From CAZMJG01 sp964576365 (lineage in GTDB: Bacteria > Patescibacteriota > Microgenomatia > UBA1406 > GWC2-37-13), in contig CAZNUT010000027.1 in assembly GCA_964576365.1 (NCBI GenBank), forward strand, positions 1-19,432: a DNA stretch of 19,432 nt, given 5' to 3'. How positions within the stretch are numbered: position 1 is the stretch's first letter; every line of letters begins with the position of its first letter. Under the pieces are notes generated by a model that saw nothing but the letters and a program-made list of their open reading frames with translations, did not search any database and was not told the DNA's origin. A program made the position numbers and the translations under genes. Below are positions 6,458-12,588 of this stretch, in pieces.

Positions 6458-7396
6458 TTACCCTTCATGATGATGTGTTGTCAAATAACGGATAGTACCG
6501 GAAGCACTTCTCATCACTACAGAATGTGTGATGATTGAGTGGGGAGTAAATATGACTCCTGGCAAAAGTGGACCTTCGATGACACCAGTTGCAGTAAAGG
6601 TAAGATTGTCTCCTTTTGCAAGATCTTGACTGGTGTAGATTTTTTTTCCATCCACTCCCATCTCTTTCATCATGCGTTCATCTTTTTCATTTCGTGGTTT
6701 AAAGCGTACAAGTATTTCCCCACCAAGAATTTTGATAGCGACAGCTGCGAGCACTCCCTCGGTTGATCCCCCCAGACCCATAAGCATATCGATAGGACTT
6801 TCTTTTTGACATGCTGCTATCGCGATTGCGACATCGCCATCGGTGACTAATCGCACCCGAGCACCTGTATTTCTGATTTCTTTGACGAGAGATTCATGGC
6901 GTGGTCTATCAAGCATCGCTATGGTCACCTCTTCAACGTCTTTACCGAGAGCTTTCGCAACTTTTTTGATATTTTCGCTTACTGATGCATCAAGATCGAT
7001 CGCGTGCTTTGCTTCTTTGCCGACTGCGATTTTGTCCATATAGGTGTCAGGCGCGCGCAAAAGACTTCCTTTTGGGCCGGTTGTTATGACGGCAAGAGCG
7101 TTGTATCTGCCTGAGGCTACACTATCTGTGCATTCCAGCGGATCGACTGCGATATCCATTTCTGGCTTGGTGCCTTTTCCTACTTTTTCACCATTATACA
7201 GTTCTGGCGCTTCATCTTTGCTGCCCTCACCGATTGCAATAGTGCCTGCAAAATCAATGTGATTAAAACGGGTGCGCATGGCGTCGACGGCTGCTTTGTC
7301 GGCCAATTTTTTTTCACCTTTTCCGATCCATTTGGCGGCAGCGATGGCAGCTGCCTCGGTAACACGGACAAATTCAAGAGCTTGATTTCGATACAT
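6458..7396 (-). CDS. glpX: Class II fructose-1,6-bisphosphatase, GlpX type
   Basis: Hydrolyses fructose 1,6-bisphosphate to fructose 6-phosphate, the committed step of gluconeogenesis, in the cytoplasm. The 312-aa chain aligns with E. coli GlpX without gaps over the catalytic part, so its metal and active-site residues fall at the same numbers: Asp33, Glu57 (IGEG), Asp85 and Glu88 (DIAVDPLE), Thr90 and Glu213 (GGSTEGV). Two usually conserved spots differ: Gly89 of DPxxGT is Cys, and GGAPEG reads GGSTEG. Because the metal ligands remain, I expect activity, perhaps also on sedoheptulose bisphosphate as in some relatives. It lies downstream of the aldolase-gap-pgk genes and two small membrane proteins on the same strand, after a 102-bp gap holding a repeat. 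-10-like TATAAA and TATAAC stretches inside that repeat may give it separate transcription. Confidence 0.93.
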   Translation of the reverse strand: MYRNQALEFVRVTEAAAIAAAKWIGKGEKKLADKAAVDAMRTRFNHIDFAGTIAIGEGSKDEAPELYNGEKVGKGTKPEMDIAVDPLECTDSVASGRYNALAVITTGPKGSLLRAPDTYMDKIAVGKEAKHAIDLDASVSENIKKVAKALGKDVEEVTIAMLDRPRHESLVKEIRNTGARVRLVTDGDVAIAIAACQKESPIDMLMGLGGSTEGVLAAVAIKILGGEILVRFKPRNEKDERMMKEMGVDGKKIYTSQDLAKGDNLTFTATGVIEGPLLPGVIFTPHSIITHSVVMRSASGTIRYLTTHHHEG

Positions 7397-7398
7397 CG

Positions 7399-7485
7399 GT
7401 TTGTTTGAAAGTTTATAAAGTTATAAAGTTCATCATGTTTATCAGGTTTATCAAGCCTTCGTTAGTAAGCAAATTATAAACAAAC
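7399..7485. repeat. Short-repeat island upstream of glpX
   Basis: The gap between glpX and the next upstream gene is largely made of GTTTAT/AAAGTTTATAAAGTT-like units repeated imperfectly (7409-7456). It is bracketed by inverted arms GTTTGTTT (7399-7406) and AAACAAAC (7478-7485). The same AAGTTTATAAAGTT word recurs near 11966. On the minus strand the units also supply TATAAA and TATAAC hexamers that could act as -10 boxes for glpX. Confidence 0.45.
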
Positions 7486-7498
7486 GACAGGTTCGGGT

Positions 7499-7831
7499 TT
7501 ATTGGTTGTTTTGTTTTTTGAGAAATGCCCGAATTTCTTCATATGCGAGCTGGATCAACGAAAATAAGAAAAGATACACTATAAAAATGCTGAGCAAACT
7601 AAGGGATGCCCGTAATATAAAAGGAGTGCTTTGAGGGATATTTTGTGTTTGTAAAAATCCAAAACTTACTTTAGCAATAAGATAAAAAAACATACCTACG
7701 GGGAAATTTAGCAGTACTCCAAGAACTGAGAGAACTCCCTTACAATAAGTGAACTCGCAAGCAGGCGGAGTGACCAATAAGCCAACTAGATGATATAGGG
7801 TAATAATCGCCGATATAACAATTTTTTTCAT
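7499..7831 (-). CDS. Small membrane protein (about 3 TM) in the central-carbon cluster
   Basis: A 110-aa hydrophobic protein with likely helices at about 4-21, 33-57 and 70-97. A short loop between the first two holds two cysteines (PPACEFTYCKG, 22-32), and the C-terminal tail is Lys-rich and probably cytoplasmic. I do not recognise the family. Its ATG is one base after the stop of the 127-aa membrane protein upstream (7833), so the two are almost certainly translationally coupled. Both are 3-TM proteins with a pair of cysteines in the loop after helix 1, so they may be diverged duplicates or subunits of one complex. Their place between pgk and glpX gives a shared-transcription context only, not evidence of a metabolic role. 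Confidence 0.68.
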   Translation of the reverse strand: MKKIVISAIITLYHLVGLLVTPPACEFTYCKGVLSVLGVLLNFPVGMFFYLIAKVSFGFLQTQNIPQSTPFILRASLSLLSIFIVYLFLFSLIQLAYEEIRAFLKKQNNQ

Positions 7832-7832
7832 A

Positions 7833-8216
7833 TTAATGTTTCAATAGCGATAGATTATTATTCTTTTTATATTTCTCACAGATTTTATCTATCGTATATC
7901 CGAGACAATGATTCCAGATTACTCCAATTAAAAAATAAAGAATATAGGCAATGACAGAAATCAGATTATAATCATATCCTGCTATCCATATTCTGTGGTA
8001 CGACCATACATCGTATTCATATAATTTGAATAGTAAAATACTGCTGGGAATGTGTGTAGCAATGGTACTTTTGATCAGGATTGAGCAAAGTTGATTGTCT
8101 TTTCCAAACTGGAAGCATGGATAGTCCCGCGTCATGCCATCAAATGCGGTGATCATAAAAATCACGATTCCGACAAGAGGAAGTACATACCGCCACTTTA
8201 TTTTTGTAAGGTGCAT
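7833..8216 (-). CDS. Small membrane protein (about 3 TM), partner of the next gene
   Basis: A 127-aa protein with hydrophobic segments at about 10-26, 45-65 and 84-107. Two cysteines follow helix 1 (PCFQFGKDNQLC, 33-44), a spacing that could allow a disulphide outside the membrane. It also has a Tyr/Trp-rich loop (YEYDVWSYHRIW) and a basic, probably cytoplasmic tail. No family is recognised. It starts 24 bp after the pgk stop on the same strand and abuts the 110-aa membrane protein with a 1-bp gap, so it is best read as part of the aldolase-gap-pgk transcript. ATG 8216 is used; no Shine-Dalgarno is present. Confidence 0.68.
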   Translation of the reverse strand: MHLTKIKWRYVLPLVGIVIFMITAFDGMTRDYPCFQFGKDNQLCSILIKSTIATHIPSSILLFKLYEYDVWSYHRIWIAGYDYNLISVIAYILYFLIGVIWNHCLGYTIDKICEKYKKNNNLSLLKH

Positions 8217-8240
8217 TTATAAACGAAACGATTGGTAAGG

Positions 8241-9431
8241 TTATTTTTTTAAGGCTTCGATACCAGGCAACGTACCTTTCTCAATGTACTCTAGCATGGC
8301 TCCGCCACCAGTTGAGATGTGAGTTATTTTATCCAGATATTCTTTTTTGGAAATTGCGGCAAGAGTGTCTCCGCCACCTACGAGTGAAACAGCCTCTTCG
8401 TTATTGGTAATCGCATAATAAATAAAATCAGTGCCTTGTCGATAATGAGGATTTTCAAAATAGCCTACAGGGCCATTCCATATAATTGTTTTTGATTTCG
8501 CTATCATAGCGCCAATGCGTGCTTTTGACTCTGGGCCAATATCAAGAATTTGAGTATCGGAAGGTACTTCGTTGACTCTGTGTACAATACCTCCTTTTTC
8601 AAGCTCTTTTGGATCTCCGGTAATGCAGTCTGAGGGGAGAATGATAGAGCATCCTTTTGTTTCTGCTTTTTTTATAAGCATTAAAGCTTTTTCTTTTTCT
8701 TCTTTTTCCGCAAAACTCATACCGATATCGTATCCTTTCGCATATAAAAATGTGTTTGCAAGGCCGCCACCTATTACAATGCTGTCGGAAAGATCAATAA
8801 GTCGATCAATGACGTTTATTTTTGTTTCTATTTTTGCACCTCCTATGATAGACATCACTGGTCTATCAGGATGATTCATGACTTTTGCGATGGTCTCAAT
8901 TTCTTTTTTTAGAAGTAATCCTCCATATGATGGAAGGTATGCAGTCACTCCAACTACTGACGCGTCCGACCGGTGAGCCACACCAAACGCATCATTTACA
9001 TATACATCGGCAAGAGCGGCCATACGACGGCCAAATTCCGGATCATTTTTTTTCTCTCCTGGATAATATCTTGTATTTTCCAGAACAAAAAGATCGTCTG
9101 ACTTTTGATTGGCAAATGTAGCGGGGTCCTCTGTTAAAAAATCATCTATCAATCGTATATTGAGATGGGGGAGATATGTCTTGAGTTGGTCACAAACAAT
9201 ACGCATTGTGTATTTGGGGTCACGGGTTTCTTTTGGCCTCCCCAGGTGCGAGGCAAGGATCAGTTTGTTTTTTTGCTCAAGCAGATATTTGATTGTCGGT
9301 AGGGCTTGTCTTATGCGGGCATCATCCGCAATGGTCATACTATTGGGATTTAAAGATACATTAAAATCAACACGCAATAGCACGCGTTTGTCTGTGATGT
9401 CGGCTTCATCAATGTAGTGAATAGTGCTCAT
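8241..9431 (-). CDS. pgk: Phosphoglycerate kinase
   Basis: Converts 1,3-bisphosphoglycerate and ADP to 3-phosphoglycerate and ATP, the first ATP-forming step of lower glycolysis, reversible in gluconeogenesis. The 396-aa length is standard. Substrate-binding motifs in the N-domain are RVDFNV (20-25), SHLGRPK (61-67), ENTRYYPGE (118-126) and DAFGVAHRSDAS (147-158). The nucleotide side has GGAKIETKI (197-205), where most bacteria have GGAKVSDKI, then WNGPVGYFE (318-326) and VGGGDTLAA (351-359). All catalytic features look intact. Its ATG overlaps the gap stop by 4 nt (ATGA), so the two are translationally coupled and expressed as a pair. Confidence 0.97.
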   Translation of the reverse strand: MSTIHYIDEADITDKRVLLRVDFNVSLNPNSMTIADDARIRQALPTIKYLLEQKNKLILASHLGRPKETRDPKYTMRIVCDQLKTYLPHLNIRLIDDFLTEDPATFANQKSDDLFVLENTRYYPGEKKNDPEFGRRMAALADVYVNDAFGVAHRSDASVVGVTAYLPSYGGLLLKKEIETIAKVMNHPDRPVMSIIGGAKIETKINVIDRLIDLSDSIVIGGGLANTFLYAKGYDIGMSFAEKEEKEKALMLIKKAETKGCSIILPSDCITGDPKELEKGGIVHRVNEVPSDTQILDIGPESKARIGAMIAKSKTIIWNGPVGYFENPHYRQGTDFIYYAITNNEEAVSLVGGGDTLAAISKKEYLDKITHISTGGGAMLEYIEKGTLPGIEALKK

Positions 9432-10441
9432 ATATGTTCAGCCATTTTTTCTACAAGATCGACAAGACGAGTCGAATAGCCCCATTCGTTGTCGTACCAG
9501 CCAAATACCTTTACAAAGCGTCCATCAATGACCTTGGTATAATTCGGGTCAAAAATACATGAAAATGGACTGCCAATGATGTCTGAAGACACGATGATTT
9601 CATTGCTATAATCCATAATTCCTTTTAAAGATGTTTGCGATGCATCCTTAAATGCTTTGTTTACTTCTTCAGGCGTTGTTTGATGTTCAACAATTGCCGT
9701 GATGTCAGAGAAAGAGCCGGTTGGAACAGGTACGCGAAGCGCCATGCCATCGATTTTGCCTGAAAGATCCGGTATCACTTTGACGATAGCTTTCGCTGCT
9801 CCTGTTGTGGATGGAATGATGTTGAGTGCTGCAGCCCGGGATCTTTCTATATTTTTTCCTGCATCATCTAGAAGACTTTGGGTCAATGTATATGCATGTG
9901 AAGTAGTGAGAAAACCCTGCTGTATTTTAAAATTATCATGCAGTACTTTAAACATTGGCGCGGCGCAATTGGTTGTGCATGAAGCATTGGATATCACTTG
10001 TTGCGATTTGAAATCAAATTGAGAGTCGTTTACTCCCAAAACAACGTGCGCTGTATCAGGATCTTTTGCAGGTGCAGTAAGAATAACTTTTTTCACTGTT
10101 CCATGAATATGACGGAGCAAATCCTCTTTTTTTGTAAATGCTCCTGTCGCATCGACCACAACATCCACATTTGCTGATTCCCACGGAATATTTTCAGGAG
10201 CGTCTGTGAGAGTGGTGTTTATGTCAACTCCTGCTATTTCGATACTTGTCTCTTTGCTGTAAACAGGCATGGAGAAGGTGCGATATACAGAGTCATGCTT
10301 GAGAAGATAAGCAAGCATTGGATTAGGAGTTTTGCGTGTGTTGATATGGACGATGTCAAATGCATTTCGTTCTGTTGCGATGCGTGTAAAAGCACGACCA
10401 ATGCGACCAAATCCGTTGATACCTACTCTTAGACGTTTCAT
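9428..10441 (-). CDS. gap: Glyceraldehyde-3-phosphate dehydrogenase
   Basis: Oxidises and phosphorylates glyceraldehyde 3-phosphate to 1,3-bisphosphoglycerate with NAD(P). The chain is full length (337 aa), with the Rossmann signature INGFGRIGR (8-16), catalytic Cys155 in SNASCTTNC (151-159), His182 in TTSHAYT, and the phosphate-site regions SRAAALNIIPSTTGAAKA and RVPVPTGS. The C-terminal WYDNEWGYS is typical. The strand-2 end reads INTRK (33-37). The aspartate that normally binds the NAD ribose there is Thr35, followed by Arg and Lys, so NADP or dual use is possible (inference). The gene follows the aldolase after a 107-bp gap with a 9-bp-stem hairpin and overlaps pgk by 4 nt. A CATAAT about 13 nt before the ATG could be a separate -10. 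Confidence 0.96.
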   Translation of the reverse strand: MKRLRVGINGFGRIGRAFTRIATERNAFDIVHINTRKTPNPMLAYLLKHDSVYRTFSMPVYSKETSIEIAGVDINTTLTDAPENIPWESANVDVVVDATGAFTKKEDLLRHIHGTVKKVILTAPAKDPDTAHVVLGVNDSQFDFKSQQVISNASCTTNCAAPMFKVLHDNFKIQQGFLTTSHAYTLTQSLLDDAGKNIERSRAAALNIIPSTTGAAKAIVKVIPDLSGKIDGMALRVPVPTGSFSDITAIVEHQTTPEEVNKAFKDASQTSLKGIMDYSNEIIVSSDIIGSPFSCIFDPNYTKVIDGRFVKVFGWYDNEWGYSTRLVDLVEKMAEHI

Positions 10442-10444
10442 ATA

Positions 10445-10548
10445 GTAAATTATGAATTGCTAATGACAAATGACTTATTCAGTACAGCAGACGACAGTTT
10501 GCAGTAAACAGTTCATTTCAAAAATGTTTACTGTCTCCTGGTTACTGT
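10445..10548. repeat. Hairpin and degenerate repeat between aldolase and gap
   Basis: The 107-bp spacer begins with an AATTATGAATTGCTAATGAC tract and continues with CAGTTTGCAGTAAACAG-like units. CAGTAAACA (10502-10510) and TGTTTACTG (10525-10533) are perfectly complementary over 9 bp around a 14-nt loop, and the word recurs at 10543-10552 (TACTGTTTAC). On the minus-strand transcript the hairpin lies about 15 nt after the aldolase stop. It lacks a T-run, so it more likely stabilises or processes the mRNA than terminates it. Confidence 0.5.
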
Positions 10549-11457
10549 TTACTTTTCAGCACGATATATCTTGACTGCTTCTTCGACAGTTTTGTTTTCA
10601 ACAGTCACTGCGTATATCGCATTGGTGAAGCGTATTGCCTCATCAAGCGGTCGTTGGTGAATATTTCGTCCTGTTGCGTTGCCGCTTGTTCCTCCGATAT
10701 GTATCTGATCATGTAATCCTTTCAAAAATTTTTCTGCATCTGTTGAACTTCCACCTGCACATACTACCTGAGTGCGTCCAGCTGCTTGCACTGCTTCTTG
10801 CAATAGTTCCGGTGCTGATTTTCCGTCTTTTTTTGGAGCATTTACTTTTACGAAATCAGCTCCAAGAGTAGCTACTGTTCCAGCGGCTCCAGCGATGAGA
10901 TGTGCGTCTGTTTCATTTTCGACTCCTTTTCCCCGAGGGTAACACCAGATGACCGACAAGAGGCCATATTGATGGGCTTCATAGATCGCTTGCGCAGCCT
11001 CTGTCAACATCTGAGATTCCTGTTCACTTCCCAGATAGATGGTGTAACCTATGCCAAGAATATTGAGACTGCTATTTTCCTTGAATTCCATGATCTGATC
11101 AATGTCATACCATGCACCACTTATCGGATCAGCCTGAGAAGTCTTGACGATGTTTGATTTTGAATTGACTTTGACAAGGTATGGAATTTTTCTATAGTCG
11201 GCACCATATCTTGAAATGAGTCCGAGCTGAGAAGCAAATACTCCGATTTTTGCCTTGCTTGCGATATTAAAAAGATGGTCTGGTTCGGCATCTTCAGGAG
11301 CTACGCCAGAGCCAAAAAAATCATCATTGAGATGTTCGATTTTTTGATCGCCGGCAAATAACATGAGTCTACCTGACCCATGCGTCATAGTTTCATAATT
11401 TTCTGCATATGTTTTTTGCATGTCTTTGGGAACTGCAAGAGGGATATGAATTTTCAT
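10549..11457 (-). CDS. Class I fructose-bisphosphate aldolase, DhnA/FbaB (DeoC/LacD) family
   Basis: Cleaves or forms fructose 1,6-bisphosphate from glyceraldehyde 3-phosphate and dihydroxyacetone phosphate through a Schiff base, without metal. The 302-aa chain shows the DhnA/FbaB layout: the GDQKIEHLNDDF segment (36-47), YLVKVNSKSN (93-102), GYTIYLGSEQE (137-147), LSVIWCYPRGKGV (167-179), the probable Schiff-base Lys204 in GADFVKVNAP (199-208), VVCAGGSS (231-238) and the phosphate-binding IGGTSGNATGRNIHQ stretch (254-268). It resembles archaeal-type class I enzymes rather than muscle-type class I or zinc-dependent class II. It is first in the cluster, with its own strong promoter (TTGACA, 16 nt, TATGAT) in the divergent spacer shared with the HIT gene. 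I inferred the family from sequence motifs and the neighbouring gap-pgk-glpX genes. Confidence 0.9.
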   Translation of the reverse strand: MKIHIPLAVPKDMQKTYAENYETMTHGSGRLMLFAGDQKIEHLNDDFFGSGVAPEDAEPDHLFNIASKAKIGVFASQLGLISRYGADYRKIPYLVKVNSKSNIVKTSQADPISGAWYDIDQIMEFKENSSLNILGIGYTIYLGSEQESQMLTEAAQAIYEAHQYGLLSVIWCYPRGKGVENETDAHLIAGAAGTVATLGADFVKVNAPKKDGKSAPELLQEAVQAAGRTQVVCAGGSSTDAEKFLKGLHDQIHIGGTSGNATGRNIHQRPLDEAIRFTNAIYAVTVENKTVEEAVKIYRAEK

Positions 11458-11499
11458 GTAAATTGAAGAATTAATAATTAGTTTTGTAAGTAATACCCT

Positions 11500-11527
11500 A
11501 TCATACTCTCTTCATTTTTATTGTCAA
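11500..11527 (-). promoter_or_regulatory. Sigma70-type promoter of the aldolase cluster
   Basis: On the minus strand a perfect -35 TTGACA (11522-11527) is separated by 16 nt from TATGAT (11500-11505; five of six matches). The predicted start is near 11493, giving a leader of about 35 nt before ATG 11457. The -35 box occupies nearly the same bases as the -35 of the divergent HIT promoter. Confidence 0.6.
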
Positions 11528-11549
11528 CACTCCATTTTTATTGTACTAT
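11521..11549 (+). promoter_or_regulatory. Promoter of the HIT gene, overlapping the aldolase promoter
   Basis: TTGTCA (11521-11526) is spaced 17 nt from TACTAT (11544-11549). The predicted start is near 11556, about 3 nt before ATG 11559, so the transcript would be almost leaderless. The 12-bp word CATTTTTATTGT occurs twice (11513-11524 and 11533-11544), exactly 20 bp apart and overlapping both promoter boxes, and could be a regulator-binding pair. Confidence 0.5.
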
Positions 11550-11558
11550 ATATCGCGT

Positions 11559-11957
11559 ATGCAAAACTGTATTTTCTGTTCAATTGTGGCTGGAACAATA
11601 CCCTGTTATAAGATATATGAAGATCAGGAGTTTATGGCTTTTATGGATATTTTTCCCCGGGCAAAAGGACACACTCTTGTGATTCCAAAAAAACATTATC
11701 GCTGGGTGTATGACGTACCGGCATTTGGCGCATACTGGGAAATAACAAAAAAAGTCGCTGGAGCTGTTCAGAAAAGTGTTGCGGCAGACTATATCAGTTT
11801 TGTAACCGTTGGCGAAGAAGTGCCACATGCACACATCCACATTCTGCCCCAGATGTTGGACCACAAAGAACGAGCAATAACTTTTGGCAAGACCATCGAG
11901 CAGTCAAAAGAGAGTATTGCAGAGCTTGCAACCCAAATTGTCCAGGAGCTTTGCTAA
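11559..11957 (+). CDS. HIT family nucleotide hydrolase or transferase
   Basis: A 132-aa histidine-triad protein of the Hint/HinT-like branch, which cleaves phosphoramidate or phosphate links in nucleotide conjugates. The triad HAHIHIL is at 90-96. A CxxC pair (Cys4, Cys7 in NCIFCSI) may bind zinc, and the family segment MDIFPRAKGHTLVIPKKH (29-46) is intact. Translation from a TTG at 11541 would add six residues, but the family normally begins close to the CxxC, and the promoter geometry places the transcript start near 11556, so ATG 11559 is the better start. It is divergent from the aldolase and shares its regulatory spacer, which may couple it to central metabolism. Confidence 0.9.
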   Translation: MQNCIFCSIVAGTIPCYKIYEDQEFMAFMDIFPRAKGHTLVIPKKHYRWVYDVPAFGAYWEITKKVAGAVQKSVAADYISFVTVGEEVPHAHIHILPQMLDHKERAITFGKTIEQSKESIAELATQIVQELC

Positions 11958-12007
11958 TCAGTTTGTCAAGTTTATAAAGTTTGGTGATAGGTTTAAGGTT
12001 TTAGGTG

Positions 12008-12047
12008 TTAGCTTGTTAGCTACTTAGCTGTTTAGCTTATTAGGTTT
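12008..12047. repeat. Tandem repeat with an 8-bp period (TTAGCTNN, 5 units)
   Basis: Units read TTAGCTTG, TTAGCTAC, TTAGCTGT, TTAGCTTA and TTAGGTTT, with a fixed TTAG(C/G)T core and two variable bases. A partial unit (TTAGGTG) precedes them at 12001. The array lies in the 151-bp gap between the convergent HIT and MGMT genes, which also holds another AAGTTTATAAAGTT copy (11966-11981) and an imperfect hairpin (CTTAC 12081-12085 with GTAAG 12104-12108). Confidence 0.65.
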
Positions 12048-12108
12048 AGTTAATCTCGCTTTGTGTTTAATTTTCCGTTGCTTACCTCAGAAAGAATCAT
12101 TCTGTAAG

Positions 12109-12453
12109 TTAGAAGAATGTGTTATTTTTCCATTGAGACTTCGTCAGATCAACGCGATTTCCATTAAATATTACCCCTTCTTCATGAAGCATTTGTACTT
12201 TTTTTCTTACTCCACCCTCTCCGGCATAGCCTTTCATACTTCCATCCGACCCCACGACCCGGTGACAGGGGACAACCGGCATGTAGGGATTTTCTTTCAT
12301 CGCAGTGCCGACCGCACGGGCAGCTTTTGGGTTGCCAGCAAGGGCAGCAAGTTGTGCGTACGTCACTACTTTTCCTCGAGGAATTTTTTTGGCGACTTCA
12401 TAAATGCGATTTCGGAAAACACTGTGTTTTTTAGCTGATTGAGTTATTGTCAT
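12109..12453 (-). CDS. Methylated-DNA-cysteine methyltransferase (MGMT/Ogt) family, single-domain
   Basis: Removes alkyl groups from O6-alkylguanine in DNA by transfer to an active-site cysteine. The 114-aa protein contains only the C-terminal winged-helix catalytic domain: IPRGKVVTYAQLAALAGNP (24-42), the ARAVG helix with Arg46 (45-49), and the active-site VPCHRV (61-66) with Cys63, then the GYAGEGGVRKK loop. The classical N-terminal ribonuclease-like domain of full-length Ogt/Ada proteins (about 150-180 aa) is absent. The cysteine is retained, which separates it from the alkyltransferase-like (ATL) proteins where it is usually Trp or Ala, so activity is plausible. A 12-bp palindrome (12492-12503) lies about 40 bp upstream. 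The gene is convergent with the HIT gene. Confidence 0.88.
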   Translation of the reverse strand: MTITQSAKKHSVFRNRIYEVAKKIPRGKVVTYAQLAALAGNPKAARAVGTAMKENPYMPVVPCHRVVGSDGSMKGYAGEGGVRKKVQMLHEEGVIFNGNRVDLTKSQWKNNTFF

Positions 12454-12491
12454 ATTTTCAAAAGTTCTATTTTAATTTGGCGTTGTACTAT

Positions 12492-12503
12492 TCTGTCGAC
12501 AGA
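12492..12503. promoter_or_regulatory. 12-bp perfect palindrome upstream of the MGMT gene
   Basis: TCTGTCGACAGA is its own reverse complement and lies 39 bp before ATG 12453. A minus-strand TCGACA inside it (12494-12499) resembles a -35 box, with TAAAAT (12469-12474) as a possible -10, although the 19-nt spacing is long. A dimeric repressor site overlapping a promoter would look like this, but a single copy is weak evidence. Confidence 0.25.
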
Positions 12504-12523
12504 TTTTGTCCAACCAACATGCT

Positions 12524-12577
12524 AATTAATTAGACATTAGACTTTGGACTTAAGACTTTAGACCTGCCTGCCGGCAA
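12524..12577. repeat. TTAGACTTT-type repeat and CPR-type palindrome fragment
   Basis: In the 135-bp spacer between the DUF4173 and MGMT genes, ATTAGACATTAGACTTTGG and AAGACTTTAGAC form a degenerate tandem array of TTAGACTT-like units (12528-12560). CCTGCCTGCCGGCAATGG (about 12562-12579) follows, which looks like a truncated copy of the CCTGCCTG...CAGGCAGG palindrome seen whole at 16680-16698. Confidence 0.5.
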
Positions 12578-12588
12578 TGGTAAGACTT

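Noticed and set aside
11541..11558. TTG start six codons upstream of the HIT gene
   Set aside because: It lies inside the -10 region, upstream of the predicted transcript start near 11556, and adds residues not expected in the family.
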